A stretch of DNA of 12,025 bases, from positions 1 through 12,025 of the forward strand of contig URJC01000044.1 of assembly GCA_900548135.1 (NCBI GenBank). Reading direction: 5' to 3'. Shown here one piece after another: positions 1-8,304 of the stretch (positions are counted from its first letter, which is position 1; every line of letters begins with the position of its first letter). The position numbers were made by a program, and so were the translations under genes. Source of the stretch: an uncultured Odoribacter sp. Its GTDB lineage: Bacteria > Bacteroidota > Bacteroidia > Bacteroidales > Marinifilaceae. Under the pieces are notes generated by a model. It saw only the letters and a program-made list of their open reading frames with translations, ran no database searches and was not told where the DNA came from.

Positions 1-1
1 G

Positions 2-1543
2 CCGGATCAATCAGTAAACAACAGACGTATAGTCAGAAACACCTTGTTTCTTTACTTCCGGATGTTCCTGGTAATGGGGATAACCCTGTTCACTTCCCGC
101 ATAGTGTTATCCACGTTAGGAATCGAGGACTTCGGTATTTACAATGTGGTGGGCGGCATTGTGGCAATGAGCGGCATTATGAATGGTGCCATGTCGGTAT
201 CCGCACAGCGCTATCTGACTTTTGAAATAGGACGCGGTGACCATGTGCGGCTGAAACAGGTATTTAACATGTGTGTTCTTATTTTCGCCCTGTTTTCTTT
301 TATTACACTCATTTTGGCCGAGACCGCAGGACTTTGGTTTCTCAACAATAAGATGGTTATCCCTCCCGGCAGATTACCTGCGGCCAACCGGATATTCCAG
401 TTCTCCGTCTTTGCCAGTATCGCTTCCTTGATGGTGATTCCGTACAATGCACTGATCATAGCCCGTGAACGGATGAATGTGTATGCATACATAGGCATAT
501 TGGAGGTTTTGCTGAAATTGGGAGTAGTTTATCTTCTTCTGATAATACCCGTAGACAGATTGTCGGTCTATGGATGCCTGATGTTCCTGAGCCAGGTGGT
601 TGTGACAGGGGTATATGTTTCTTATTGCAGGAAGCGTTTCCCCGAATCCCGTTATCGTTTTTATTGGGAACGGCCGCTTTTTAAAGAGCTCGTTTCCTAT
701 TCCGGCTGGAATCTGTTTGGCTCTGCAGCCAGCTTGGTGAAAGGCCAGGGACTGAATGTTCTTCTCAACCTGTTTTTCAATCCGTCCGTCAATGCGGCAC
801 GGGGCATCGCCTACCAGGTTAATTCGGCCATCACACAGTTTTTTACCAACTTCTATACGGCCGTACGTCCCCAAATCACAAAATACTATGCACAAGGAAA
901 CCAAGAAGAGATGAACAGACTCGTTTTCAGGAGTTCCAGATTCTCTTTTTATCTGATCATGCTGGTATCCATGCCGGTTATTATCGAAACCCCTTACCTT
1001 ATAAACCTTTGGTTGGGACAGTTGCCCGAATATGTAGTGCCGTTCACCCGGCTTGTCGTGGTCATTTCTGCCGTAGATGCAACTTCCGCTCCGTTGATGA
1101 CGGCAGCTCATGCCACCGGGCGCATCCGGCTGTATCAGTCATTGGTTGGGACAATGACCCTGCTCAACATTCCCGTTTCTTATGCTTTCCTGCAATTCGG
1201 AACTTCGCCTTTGGCCGTGTTCCATGTGTCCCTGGTAATTTCAGTACTCTGCCTTTTTATGCGCTTGTGGATTGTGCACAGGTTGATGGCTTTCCCTGTC
1301 CGCAGCTACATCATACAAGTACTGGGCACTTCCATATCGGTATGCGTAGTATCCTCAATTGTCCCGTTAGCGGCATATCTATGGATGGAAGAAAACATTT
1401 TCAGTGTTCTGGGAGTCTGTCTGCTCTGCCTTGTTTCGAGTGCTGTTACCATTTATAGCATAGGGATGAATGGAGGTGAACGCCATTTTATCGTTGGAAT
1501 AGTCAAAAAGAAAATATTACGTAAACAGGCTGAATATGATTGA
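2..1543 (+). CDS. wzx: Wzx-type polysaccharide flippase (5' partial)
   Basis: This is a multi-pass inner-membrane protein of the MATE/MOP flippase superfamily, expected to move lipid-linked repeat units to the periplasmic face. The frame is open to the left edge. The first in-window codons read SVNNRRIVRNTLFLYFRM, which is typical of the N-terminus of Bacteroidales Wzx proteins, so the true start lies a few codons upstream. The first possible start inside the window is a TTG at 44, which I do not favour. About 513 residues are visible, close to full family length. The early segment with TSRIVLSTLGIEDFGIYNVVGG is the conserved first helix and loop. Many hydrophobic helices follow, separated by basic loops such as YCRKRFPESRYRF. 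It ends at TGA 1541-1543 and overlaps the next gene by 8 bp. Family membership is confident; the substrate is unknown. Confidence 0.9.
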   Translation, partial: PDQSVNNRRIVRNTLFLYFRMFLVMGITLFTSRIVLSTLGIEDFGIYNVVGGIVAMSGIMNGAMSVSAQRYLTFEIGRGDHVRLKQVFNMCVLIFALFSFITLILAETAGLWFLNNKMVIPPGRLPAANRIFQFSVFASIASLMVIPYNALIIARERMNVYAYIGILEVLLKLGVVYLLLIIPVDRLSVYGCLMFLSQVVVTGVYVSYCRKRFPESRYRFYWERPLFKELVSYSGWNLFGSAASLVKGQGLNVLLNLFFNPSVNAARGIAYQVNSAITQFFTNFYTAVRPQITKYYAQGNQEEMNRLVFRSSRFSFYLIMLVSMPVIIETPYLINLWLGQLPEYVVPFTRLVVVISAVDATSAPLMTAAHATGRIRLYQSLVGTMTLLNIPVSYAFLQFGTSPLAVFHVSLVISVLCLFMRLWIVHRLMAFPVRSYIIQVLGTSISVCVVSSIVPLAAYLWMEENIFSVLGVCLLCLVSSAVTIYSIGMNGGERHFIVGIVKKKILRKQAEYD

Positions 1544-2723
1544 ATTGGCGAAATCCGATGTTTGCACAGGATGCGGTGCCTGCGCTTTCAAGTGTCCCAG
1601 TCACTGTATATCGATACAGGAAGACCGATACGGGACAGTGCTTCCCGTTATTGACGAAACTTCCTGTATAGAGTGCCATGCCTGTGAGAAGGTTTGTCCC
1701 ATATTAGATCTTCCTTCCTTATATAGCTCCACAGCTGCTTATGCAGCATGGAGTACAGACCCAAGCGAACGCAAGACTTCCGCTTCCGGAGGGATAGCTA
1801 TTGAAATGTACCGATATGCCATCCGGCAAGGATTTAAGGCTGTCGGAGCATCACAGAATGAAGATTTCTCTGTAACCCTTAAGATAGTATCTTCCATAGA
1901 AGAGCTTCCTCCCTTCAAAAATTCAAAATATGTATTCTGTAATACCCGTGAAGTATTTCCGGAAATAAGGGAAGAACTGAATACAGGGCAAAAAATAATT
2001 TTTATCGGACTTCCCTGCCAGGTTGCGGCAATAAGAAAATTGTTCCAGGATAACGAAAACCTGTTATTGGTCGATATTGTCTGTCATGGTGCTACGCCCT
2101 TTTTGTATTTGAAACAACATATTGATATGATTTCCAGACAGACAGGAAAGACAGCAAGCCGTATGTCTTTTCGTGATCCGGCATTTGCAACATGTACATA
2201 CACATTTACCTTGTATGATGAATCGAATAGGTGTTTTTATGCAAAGCGTACCAAAGATGGTGACACCTATCAGTTTGGTTATCATAGAGCCGTATCATAC
2301 AGGGAAAATTGCTTTCATTGTCGTTTTGCCAGACCGGAACGGGTTGGTGACATTACTCTGGCAGATTATCCTGGTCTGGGACTTTCCGCTCCTTTCCCGT
2401 ACAGTAAAGAAAATATAAGCATGGTACTTGTCAATACGGAAAAAGGAATGGATTTTATGAAACAGATGGCAGGCCAGAAGCATATTTTTATGCTACAGCG
2501 CCCTTTGGAAGAACCTTTCAAACGAAATTCTCTGTTACGTTCTCCCTCTCCCAAGACTAAATACAGACGTGAGTTTGAAAGGGGAATAACAACGCATCAA
2601 GGAAATTTTGAGGCTGCTATAGCCTCCCCTCTCTCACACTATACTCAGGATATGAAAATAAGAAAACTGTTCTCTTTTCCTTTAAGAGTCGCACGTAAAA
2701 TGAAAAATATACTCCTCCGTTGA
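1536..2723 (+). CDS. FrhB-like iron-sulfur flavoprotein (coenzyme F420 hydrogenase/dehydrogenase beta-subunit family), copy 1
   Basis: The 395-residue protein starts with a ferredoxin-like domain carrying two 4Fe-4S motifs: Cys10, 13, 16, 20 and Cys44, 47, 50, 54, the latter ending in CP. An FrhB-type domain follows with SASGG (82-86), LPCQ (159-162), CHG (183-185), a CxxC pair (Cys259, Cys262) and GDITLADYPG (271-280). In archaeal FrhB this fold binds FAD and iron-sulfur and reduces F420. Bacteroidales are not known to make F420, so the annotated name is a family label and the electron partner here is unknown. It is cytosolic, with no signal peptide or membrane helix. The ATG at 1536 overlaps the wzx stop, and only 1 bp separates its stop from the pyruvyl transferase, so the two products probably act together. 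Family is sure; reaction is not. Confidence 0.88.
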   Translation: MIELAKSDVCTGCGACAFKCPSHCISIQEDRYGTVLPVIDETSCIECHACEKVCPILDLPSLYSSTAAYAAWSTDPSERKTSASGGIAIEMYRYAIRQGFKAVGASQNEDFSVTLKIVSSIEELPPFKNSKYVFCNTREVFPEIREELNTGQKIIFIGLPCQVAAIRKLFQDNENLLLVDIVCHGATPFLYLKQHIDMISRQTGKTASRMSFRDPAFATCTYTFTLYDESNRCFYAKRTKDGDTYQFGYHRAVSYRENCFHCRFARPERVGDITLADYPGLGLSAPFPYSKENISMVLVNTEKGMDFMKQMAGQKHIFMLQRPLEEPFKRNSLLRSPSPKTKYRREFERGITTHQGNFEAAIASPLSHYTQDMKIRKLFSFPLRVARKMKNILLR

Positions 2724-2724
2724 C

Positions 2725-3863
2725 ATGAAAGCAGGAATCATAACCATTCACAATTCTCCGAATTACGGAGCTTGCCTGCAATCTTTTGCATTGTGGAAAT
2801 ATATAACCGGCCAAGGGGTAGATTGTGAAATTATAGATTTATACAGACCGTATCAGAAAGAATACATTCCCGGCAGAAAGATTGTTCCGATGCGAAAACA
2901 GAAACATATATTACCGGATACCATAAAACATGCCATAAAGAGACTGATTGGGAGAAACAAGGAACCGAAATATTTTTCAGACAGTGCAAAGGAAAAGTTT
3001 AAGAAATTCAATGCCCCGATAAAATTGTCGGGAACATATCGGGGAATCGACGAGCTTTATGCGAATCCCCCTTTATATGATTTGTATATATCGGGCAGTG
3101 ATCAGGTGTGGAATCCGTCCCAACCTTATTGTATGGAGCCTTATTTCCTAACCTTTGCACCTAAAGACAAGGTCAAAATATCTTATGCAGCCAGCATAGG
3201 TCTTTCCGGCTTACGGGAAAATGAAAAGACAAAATTTAAGGAATGGCTTTCTGCATATACGGCGATTTCTGTACGTGAGAAACAGGGTAAAGCATTACCG
3301 GAATCGCCGGATTAGAGGTGGAGCAAGTGCCCGATCCGGCACTCTTGCTCGATGCAGAAGATTGGAAGAAATGGGCTGAATATCCGGCAACCAATGAACC
3401 GTACATTCTTTTGTTCACATTAAGCTACTCTCCGGAAATGGTGGAATACGGCAAACGGCTGGCCCAGGAAGCCGGAATGAAGCTGATTGTTCTGGGTATG
3501 ATACAGCCCGATTGCAAGGATGGAAGTTACCTTCCGGTTACAGATGCCGGTCCACGGGAGTTTTTGGGTTATATAGCCAAAGCCAGAATGGTGATTACCG
3601 ATTCTTTTCATGGTACGGTATTCTCCATCATTACAGGTGCAAATAATTTTTATACCTATATAGCACCGGCCAATGAAAGAGGAAACCGCATCCTTGACTT
3701 GCTGGATACTTTTGGATTACGTGACCATTTGCTTCCTGTCAATCTAAAAACCGGATACACAGAATTGAATACCCGAAAAATAGATCATAGCCTGCTGAAA
3801 CAGATAATGAAAAAAGAACAGATGAAAGGACAGGAGTTTTTAAACAGGTACATCAAGCCATGA
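2725..3863 (+). pseudogene. Polysaccharide pyruvyl transferase, copy 1, split by a -1 frameshift
   Basis: This family (CsaB/WcaK-like) transfers pyruvate from phosphoenolpyruvate to a sugar as a ketal, adding negative charge. The 5' part (2725-3315) has the family N-terminus GIITIHNSPNYGACLQ and SGSDQVWNP at residues 123-131. It then hits TAG at 3313-3315. The 3' part continues in another frame as GLEVEQVPDPALLL and holds the family motif ITDSFHGT. One extra base near 3301-3303 (GAA-TC to GAA-ATC) would read through as ALPEIAGLEVEQVPDPALLL. The restored protein would have 379 residues, against 381 for the intact paralogue at 5972-7117, whose sequence ISVREFGG...DPTLLL aligns across the break. 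The next gene starts in an ATGA overlap with its stop. It may be a true pseudogene or an assembly error; a 3' product initiating at GTG 3318 is unlikely to work alone. Confidence 0.85.
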
Positions 3864-4830
3864 GCAAAGAACGCATACATTGGATTGACCGGAGCAAATG
3901 CCTGCTCATCTATCTGGTAGTAGTTCAACATTATGGAGGCATTCCTACATTGGCAGACAATTTTATCTGCGCATTCCACATGCCTGCATTCTTTATGATT
4001 TCAGGTTACTTGCATCGTCCTCTCCCCCTTAAAATTTCTTTGGTAAAAAACTTTAAGCGTCTGATCATTCCGGCATTGCTGTTTTCCATCCTTTGCTGGG
4101 GATTTACTTTCTGTATTATGTTACTGAAACACATTCCGTTTACGGTAGACGAGTATGTGTATAAGCCATTGCTCGGCATTATCCGTTATGACCGTCCGAA
4201 TGTAACCCCACCATGTGGCGTCATTTGGTTTCTTCAGGTTCTGTTTATCGGTAAACTTTTGCTGGATGTTGTTGTGCAATGGGGCAACAAAGCAATATGG
4301 GCTGCCTGTTTGGTTTGTGCCGTAATGACCGGTATATGGTATGCCATGGGAATAGATGACAGATGTTACCTTTTCTTCCTTCAAAGGACTTGTGCAAGTT
4401 TTCCCTTCATTGCCTGGGGATATATGTGCAAAGAACAACAATGGTTCCGCCATCTTTTTGCGATAAAGCTCCTGCCCTATATTTTGCTTGTTCTATATAT
4501 GGCAGGTGTCATTTATAACGGGCGCGTAGGTATTTGCTCATGGCATTTTGGCCGTAATGTGTTTTGGTATTATTCCATTGCATGGACTGGTTGTATAAGT
4601 TTCTTTTTAATTGTTAATAAATTCAAAATCGGGGGGGTAATTTGTTAATAAATATATCCAGTGGGACGATTGTCATCCTGTGTCTTCACCGTTTGATGAT
4701 ACCTTTTTTGACTCATTTCCATATTGATGCCTTTACGGGTTCTTTGGTTATATATGCCGCATGCTATCCGTTCATTTTATTCTTCAACAGATATATGCCC
4801 TGGTTTATAGGAAAATTTAAACAGTCATGA
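3860..4830 (+). pseudogene. Acyltransferase-3 family membrane protein (O-acetyltransferase-like), split at a seven-G run
   Basis: The family O-acylates sugars, usually with acetyl, from within the inner membrane. The N-terminus shows the hallmarks: an IDRSK segment (9-13), His24 in VVQHYGG, and FHMPAFFMISGY (39-50). A series of hydrophobic helices follows. The first frame ends at TAA 4646-4648 just after GGGGGGG (4631-4637). The remaining C-terminus, with SSGTIVILCLHRLM and a final helix, lies in a frame shifted by one and ends at TGA 4828-4830. A run of 5 or 8 G would join the two parts into a protein of 322 or 323 residues, a normal length for this family. Its start forms an ATGA overlap with the upstream stop, and its end forms another with the next gene. 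As read, the product would lack its last two membrane segments. Phase-variable switching, decay and homopolymer miscounting are all possible. Confidence 0.85.
4631..4637 (+). repeat. Seven-G homopolymer inside the acyltransferase gene
   Basis: The run of seven G follows ATC and precedes TAATTTG. It sits exactly where the acyltransferase reading frame is lost. Counts of 5 or 8 give an open frame; 7 gives a stop 9 bases downstream. Such tracts are classic sites of slipped-strand length change in surface-antigen genes of other bacteria. They are also a common place for sequencing miscounts. The sequence shows the tract; switching is an inference. Confidence 0.7.
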
Positions 4831-5990
4831 ATATTGGCAATATAAAGGACTGTTACGGATGTGGCATATGCGCTATCGCCTGCGGACAACACATTATTGA
4901 AATCGCACTGAATGCCGATGGGTTCTATGAACCCCGCATTACAAACGGCGAACGGTGCACTAATTGCAGTTTGTGCATAGAGGTTTGTTCTTATTCGCAC
5001 GACGGCTTGTCACTGACAGACGCCTGCATAAAGAGTTATGCAGCATGGAGCAAGGACAAGGATGTCAGACGGAAATGCAGCAGTGGCGGAATGGGGTTTG
5101 AAGTAGGCCGTACACTCATTGGTGAAGGATACAAGGTATGCGCTGTAAGGTATAATGCGAATCTGAACCGTGCGGAGCATTATATTGCATCCACCATCGG
5201 TGAACTGCTCCCCTCGATCGGTTCCAAATACATCCCAAGCTATACGGTAGATGGTTTCAAGGCGACAGCTAGAAAAGGGAAATATTTAGTAACGGGTGCG
5301 CCTTGCCAGATCGATTCTTTCCGGAGGTATCTGCAAAAGTTCGGAAAGGAAGACAATTTTGTGTTGTTGGACTTCTTTTGCCATGGTGTCCCCTCCATGC
5401 TGATGTGGGAGAAATATGTGGCATGGGCAGAGAAGAAGGTAGGCAAACTGACATCCGTTTCCTGGCGCAACAAGTCCACGGGCTGGCATGATTCCTGGGC
5501 AATGGTGATGGAGGGAAAGAAAAGCCTGACATCCCGATTATCACAAGGAGATATGTTTTACCGCCTGTTTTTGAGCGACACTTGCCTTGGTAAGGCTTGT
5601 TATGAAAAATGCAAGTTCAAGTATGACCGTTCATCGGCCGATATCCGTATCGGTGACTTATGGGGTAAGACATACACAAAGAATGAAGAAGGTGTCAGCG
5701 CAGCTATAGCGTTTACGCAGAAAGGGCATGAAGTGTTGCGCAGATGCAATTGCGAATGGGTGGAGCATCCGTTTGAGGTGGTGGCAGAAGAACAGATGAA
5801 AACGCCTCCTGCGTCCGGTTGGATTCATAAAAAGATCATGAGACTCCTGAAAGAGCAGCATCTGCAAATAGAAGACGTATTTGATAAACTGAACAACTAT
5901 CTGTTTTGGAGAAAGCAAATGCAAAGATTGCTGCATCCAGGACGGACGATAAAGAACATGCTGAAAAGAATATGGGCAAGGTCGGTATAA
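4827..5990 (+). CDS. FrhB-like iron-sulfur flavoprotein, copy 2
   Basis: This 387-residue protein has the same architecture as the copy at 1536 but is strongly diverged. The ferredoxin part has Cys9, 12, 15, 19 and Cys44, 47, 50, 54. The first motif lacks the usual proline after its fourth Cys (ACGQ) and the second ends in VCSY. The FrhB part shows SSGG (85-88), APCQ (158-161), CHG (185-187), Cys258 and Cys262 in ACYEKC, and ADIRIGDLWG (271-280), a more canonical ending than copy 1. There is no signal peptide, so it should be cytosolic. The start codon lies in an ATGA overlap with the acyltransferase stop, and its 3' end overlaps the pyruvyl transferase start by 19 bp. It is likely a redox partner or modification enzyme for that neighbour; the chemistry is unproven and F420 use is doubtful. 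Confidence 0.88.
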   Translation: MNIGNIKDCYGCGICAIACGQHIIEIALNADGFYEPRITNGERCTNCSLCIEVCSYSHDGLSLTDACIKSYAAWSKDKDVRRKCSSGGMGFEVGRTLIGEGYKVCAVRYNANLNRAEHYIASTIGELLPSIGSKYIPSYTVDGFKATARKGKYLVTGAPCQIDSFRRYLQKFGKEDNFVLLDFFCHGVPSMLMWEKYVAWAEKKVGKLTSVSWRNKSTGWHDSWAMVMEGKKSLTSRLSQGDMFYRLFLSDTCLGKACYEKCKFKYDRSSADIRIGDLWGKTYTKNEEGVSAAIAFTQKGHEVLRRCNCEWVEHPFEVVAEEQMKTPPASGWIHKKIMRLLKEQHLQIEDVFDKLNNYLFWRKQMQRLLHPGRTIKNMLKRIWARSV

Positions 5991-7117
5991 TAACCATGCA
6001 TAGGGTCAGGAACTATGGTTCTGCATTACAGGCTTATGCTACACAGTATATGGTGGAGAAATTGGGATATGAGTGTGAAATCATAGACTACCAATATCCT
6101 AATGTTTACCAGTTTGAGCGAGGGTTCTATCACGACCCTGTTTGGAAATCTATAATAAAAAGCAATTTATGGTGGCTAAGACCCAAATGGAGAAAACATA
6201 ATAAGCTCAAATATAAATTTAAACAATTTTACAAAGACTTCCTTAAACTCTCCTCTTTCTTCGATTCCCCCCAATCCATCCGGTCTACCCCTCCAGCCTA
6301 TGATATCTATCTGACCGGAAGTGACCAGGTATGGAATCCCATACACTCTAAAGGTGACACCATCTTTTTACTGGATTTTGTAATCTCTAAGAAGAAGATA
6401 GCTTACGCAGCCAGCTTTGCTTCCGATAAACTGGAGGAACAGTTTGCAAATTCCTTCAAGCCCTTATTACAGCAGTATGAGGCAATCTCTGTTCGGGAAT
6501 TCGGCGGAAAGAAAATTATTAAAGACTTGTTGGGAAAAGATGTCCCGGTTGTTTTAGATCCCACTTTATTACTTGGTGCGGATGAATGGAGCGGGCTCTC
6601 AGCGATGGGATCCGGGCATCCTTATCAGGGTAAGAAATACATACTGATTTACATGTTGGATTATGCATTCGACCCTTCTTCCGTGATATACGATATCATA
6701 CGCAGGCTTCAGAAACAGACTTCGTATGAGATTATTTCCATTAAAAAGTTAGACAAAGATCGAATCACTTCATATAAAACAGTAGAGAAAGGCGGACCGT
6801 TGGAGTTCCTGCAACTGTTCAGGCATGCTTCCTATGTGGTTACTTCCTCATTTCACGGCACAGCTTTTGCCATCAATTTTGGAATACCTTTTTTCCCGGT
6901 TGTATCTCCTTCCTCAATAAGTGACGATCGGCAAATATCGTTACTGAGATCTTTGGGTATAGAAAAGTGTGCAATTCCGGCCGATGTGGATATGAATACC
7001 CTTAATCTGGATCGGATTGCGGAGATATCGCAGCAGGGATATAGCAGATTGCAAGAACTGAGAAAAGAATCCATTACTTGTTTGGCGCGAATGTTGTCAG
7101 GAAATTTACATTTATAA
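5972..7117 (+). CDS. Polysaccharide pyruvyl transferase, copy 2 (intact)
   Basis: This is a cytosolic enzyme expected to add a pyruvate ketal from phosphoenolpyruvate to a sugar of the repeat unit. From ATG 5972 the 381-residue protein begins MGKVGIITMHRVRNYGSALQ, the family N-terminus. It carries TGSDQVWNP (115-123), the AYAASF strand (144-149), LDPTLLL (195-201) and SSFHGT (292-297). The frame is open upstream to an alternative start at 5906, but that adds 22 residues not seen in the paralogue and overlaps the previous gene far more; the start at 5972 matches copy 1. The overlap with the FrhB-like gene is 19 bp, and the polymerase gene begins 5 bp after its stop. As the intact copy, it may be the only active pyruvyl transferase here if copy 1 is truly broken. 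The acceptor sugar cannot be read from sequence. Confidence 0.9.
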   Translation: MGKVGIITMHRVRNYGSALQAYATQYMVEKLGYECEIIDYQYPNVYQFERGFYHDPVWKSIIKSNLWWLRPKWRKHNKLKYKFKQFYKDFLKLSSFFDSPQSIRSTPPAYDIYLTGSDQVWNPIHSKGDTIFLLDFVISKKKIAYAASFASDKLEEQFANSFKPLLQQYEAISVREFGGKKIIKDLLGKDVPVVLDPTLLLGADEWSGLSAMGSGHPYQGKKYILIYMLDYAFDPSSVIYDIIRRLQKQTSYEIISIKKLDKDRITSYKTVEKGGPLEFLQLFRHASYVVTSSFHGTAFAINFGIPFFPVVSPSSISDDRQISLLRSLGIEKCAIPADVDMNTLNLDRIAEISQQGYSRLQELRKESITCLARMLSGNLHL

Positions 7118-7122
7118 ATAGT

Positions 7123-8304
7123 ATGCAGCAGAGTAATAATAATTCATTCATTCCTGCGATTTATTTTGTCTCGTCAGTCAATGTAATATTTTCTCCATTC
7201 ATAAAGGAATTGAATACTTATGTTGATGAATTGGCTGTTTTAATCCTATTCATAATAGGGTTTCCACAAGTTTTGAAATCGCAAAAAGGTAAAGAATTCT
7301 ACATCGTATTAGGTATCTTATCTTTTTATTTATTCTACTCTTTGCTATTCGGACAGAACGTATATAAAGCTGTGATACTCGATTTTCTTCTGTTTTTAAA
7401 GCCATTTATCAGTTTTTTTATCCCATTGCTGATTTCTTTCCATATAACGAGCGAAATAAGGGAGGTGATGAAAAAGTTTTATTTCTTATGTGGCGTATTT
7501 TGTGTTCTCCAGTTACCATATATCGATAGTATTTATCCAAATACTACTTCCTATTACCAAAGTTGTATCTTTTGTGGTATATCGTATTTGTTGTTTTCGG
7601 AATTTTCCCGTAAAGACTGGTTCTGTTTCTTGATATTTTTAACACCAGGTTTAGCTTCTATAAAAGCTAAATTTTTTACTGAGTATATATTTGTTGTATA
7701 TGTTTTATTCTTTATGAATTCAAAGATAAAACTCAATATGAAGTGGGTAATTATTATCAGTCTCATAGCTTGTTTGTCCATCTATGTCAGTTGGGAAAAA
7801 TTCAGTTTCTATTTTATAGATGGAGTTAAACACAAACTTCCCCGATCGATGTTTTATGCTTTAATTCCGCAAGTCTTAACAGACTACTTTCCTTTAGGTC
7901 CGGGATTTGGAACATTCAATACAGAAGGTGCTGCAAGATTCTATTCTCCCTTGTATCTAAAATATCATGTTAATCATATTTTTGGGATGCGTATGATTGA
8001 TCATCATTCAAGTTCTAATTGCCTGCTTGACACTTTCTATCCAGCTCTTGCACAATTTGGAATCCTAGGTTATGTGTTTTATATTAAGTTTTGGATGCGA
8101 AGATGGAAAGAATCTCTGCTCTTGAAGTGGAATACTTATAAATTATTTATCATCATATTCTTCATAATGGCAATGGAGAATTTGGCAGCTAATAGCTTTA
8201 CCGGACCAATGGGAGTGCCATACATGATGATATTGGGGATAATATTAGGACAAAAGGAGTATAAATACCCATGGATACTACGACCAAAAAAGATAATGGA
8301 ATGA
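7123..8304 (+). CDS. wzy: Wzy-like O-antigen/capsule polymerase (O-antigen ligase family)
   Basis: The 393-residue product is almost wholly hydrophobic helices, about ten or more. It has a larger loop at roughly residues 235-310 containing PLGPGFGTFNTEGAARF and, further on, MRMIDHHSSSNCLLD, as expected for the periplasmic loop of Wzy and O-antigen ligase proteins. Such proteins join flipped repeat units in the periplasm. Wzy proteins share little sequence, so the call relies on topology, the LGPGFGTF-type loop and its place in a cluster with Wzx. I chose ATG 7123; the frame is open back to a TTG at 7078, which would overlap the previous gene by 40 bp. Its base composition is markedly AT-rich (37 G+C in the 120 bases 7141-7260), unlike the flanking genes. 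Its stop forms an ATGA overlap with the likely start of the next gene. A ligase role cannot be excluded. Confidence 0.8.
   Translation: MQQSNNNSFIPAIYFVSSVNVIFSPFIKELNTYVDELAVLILFIIGFPQVLKSQKGKEFYIVLGILSFYLFYSLLFGQNVYKAVILDFLLFLKPFISFFIPLLISFHITSEIREVMKKFYFLCGVFCVLQLPYIDSIYPNTTSYYQSCIFCGISYLLFSEFSRKDWFCFLIFLTPGLASIKAKFFTEYIFVVYVLFFMNSKIKLNMKWVIIISLIACLSIYVSWEKFSFYFIDGVKHKLPRSMFYALIPQVLTDYFPLGPGFGTFNTEGAARFYSPLYLKYHVNHIFGMRMIDHHSSSNCLLDTFYPALAQFGILGYVFYIKFWMRRWKESLLLKWNTYKLFIIIFFIMAMENLAANSFTGPMGVPYMMILGIILGQKEYKYPWILRPKKIME

Noticed and set aside
374..1111. Long minus-strand open frame of 245 codons opposite the flippase gene
   Set aside because: It lies wholly inside a well-supported + strand gene, shows no family motif, and its composition reads as antisense of hydrophobic codons.
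3291..3320. Programmed -1 ribosomal frameshifting in the first pyruvyl transferase
   Set aside because: No X-XXY-YYZ slippery heptamer is present at the joint, and the paralogue is encoded in one frame.
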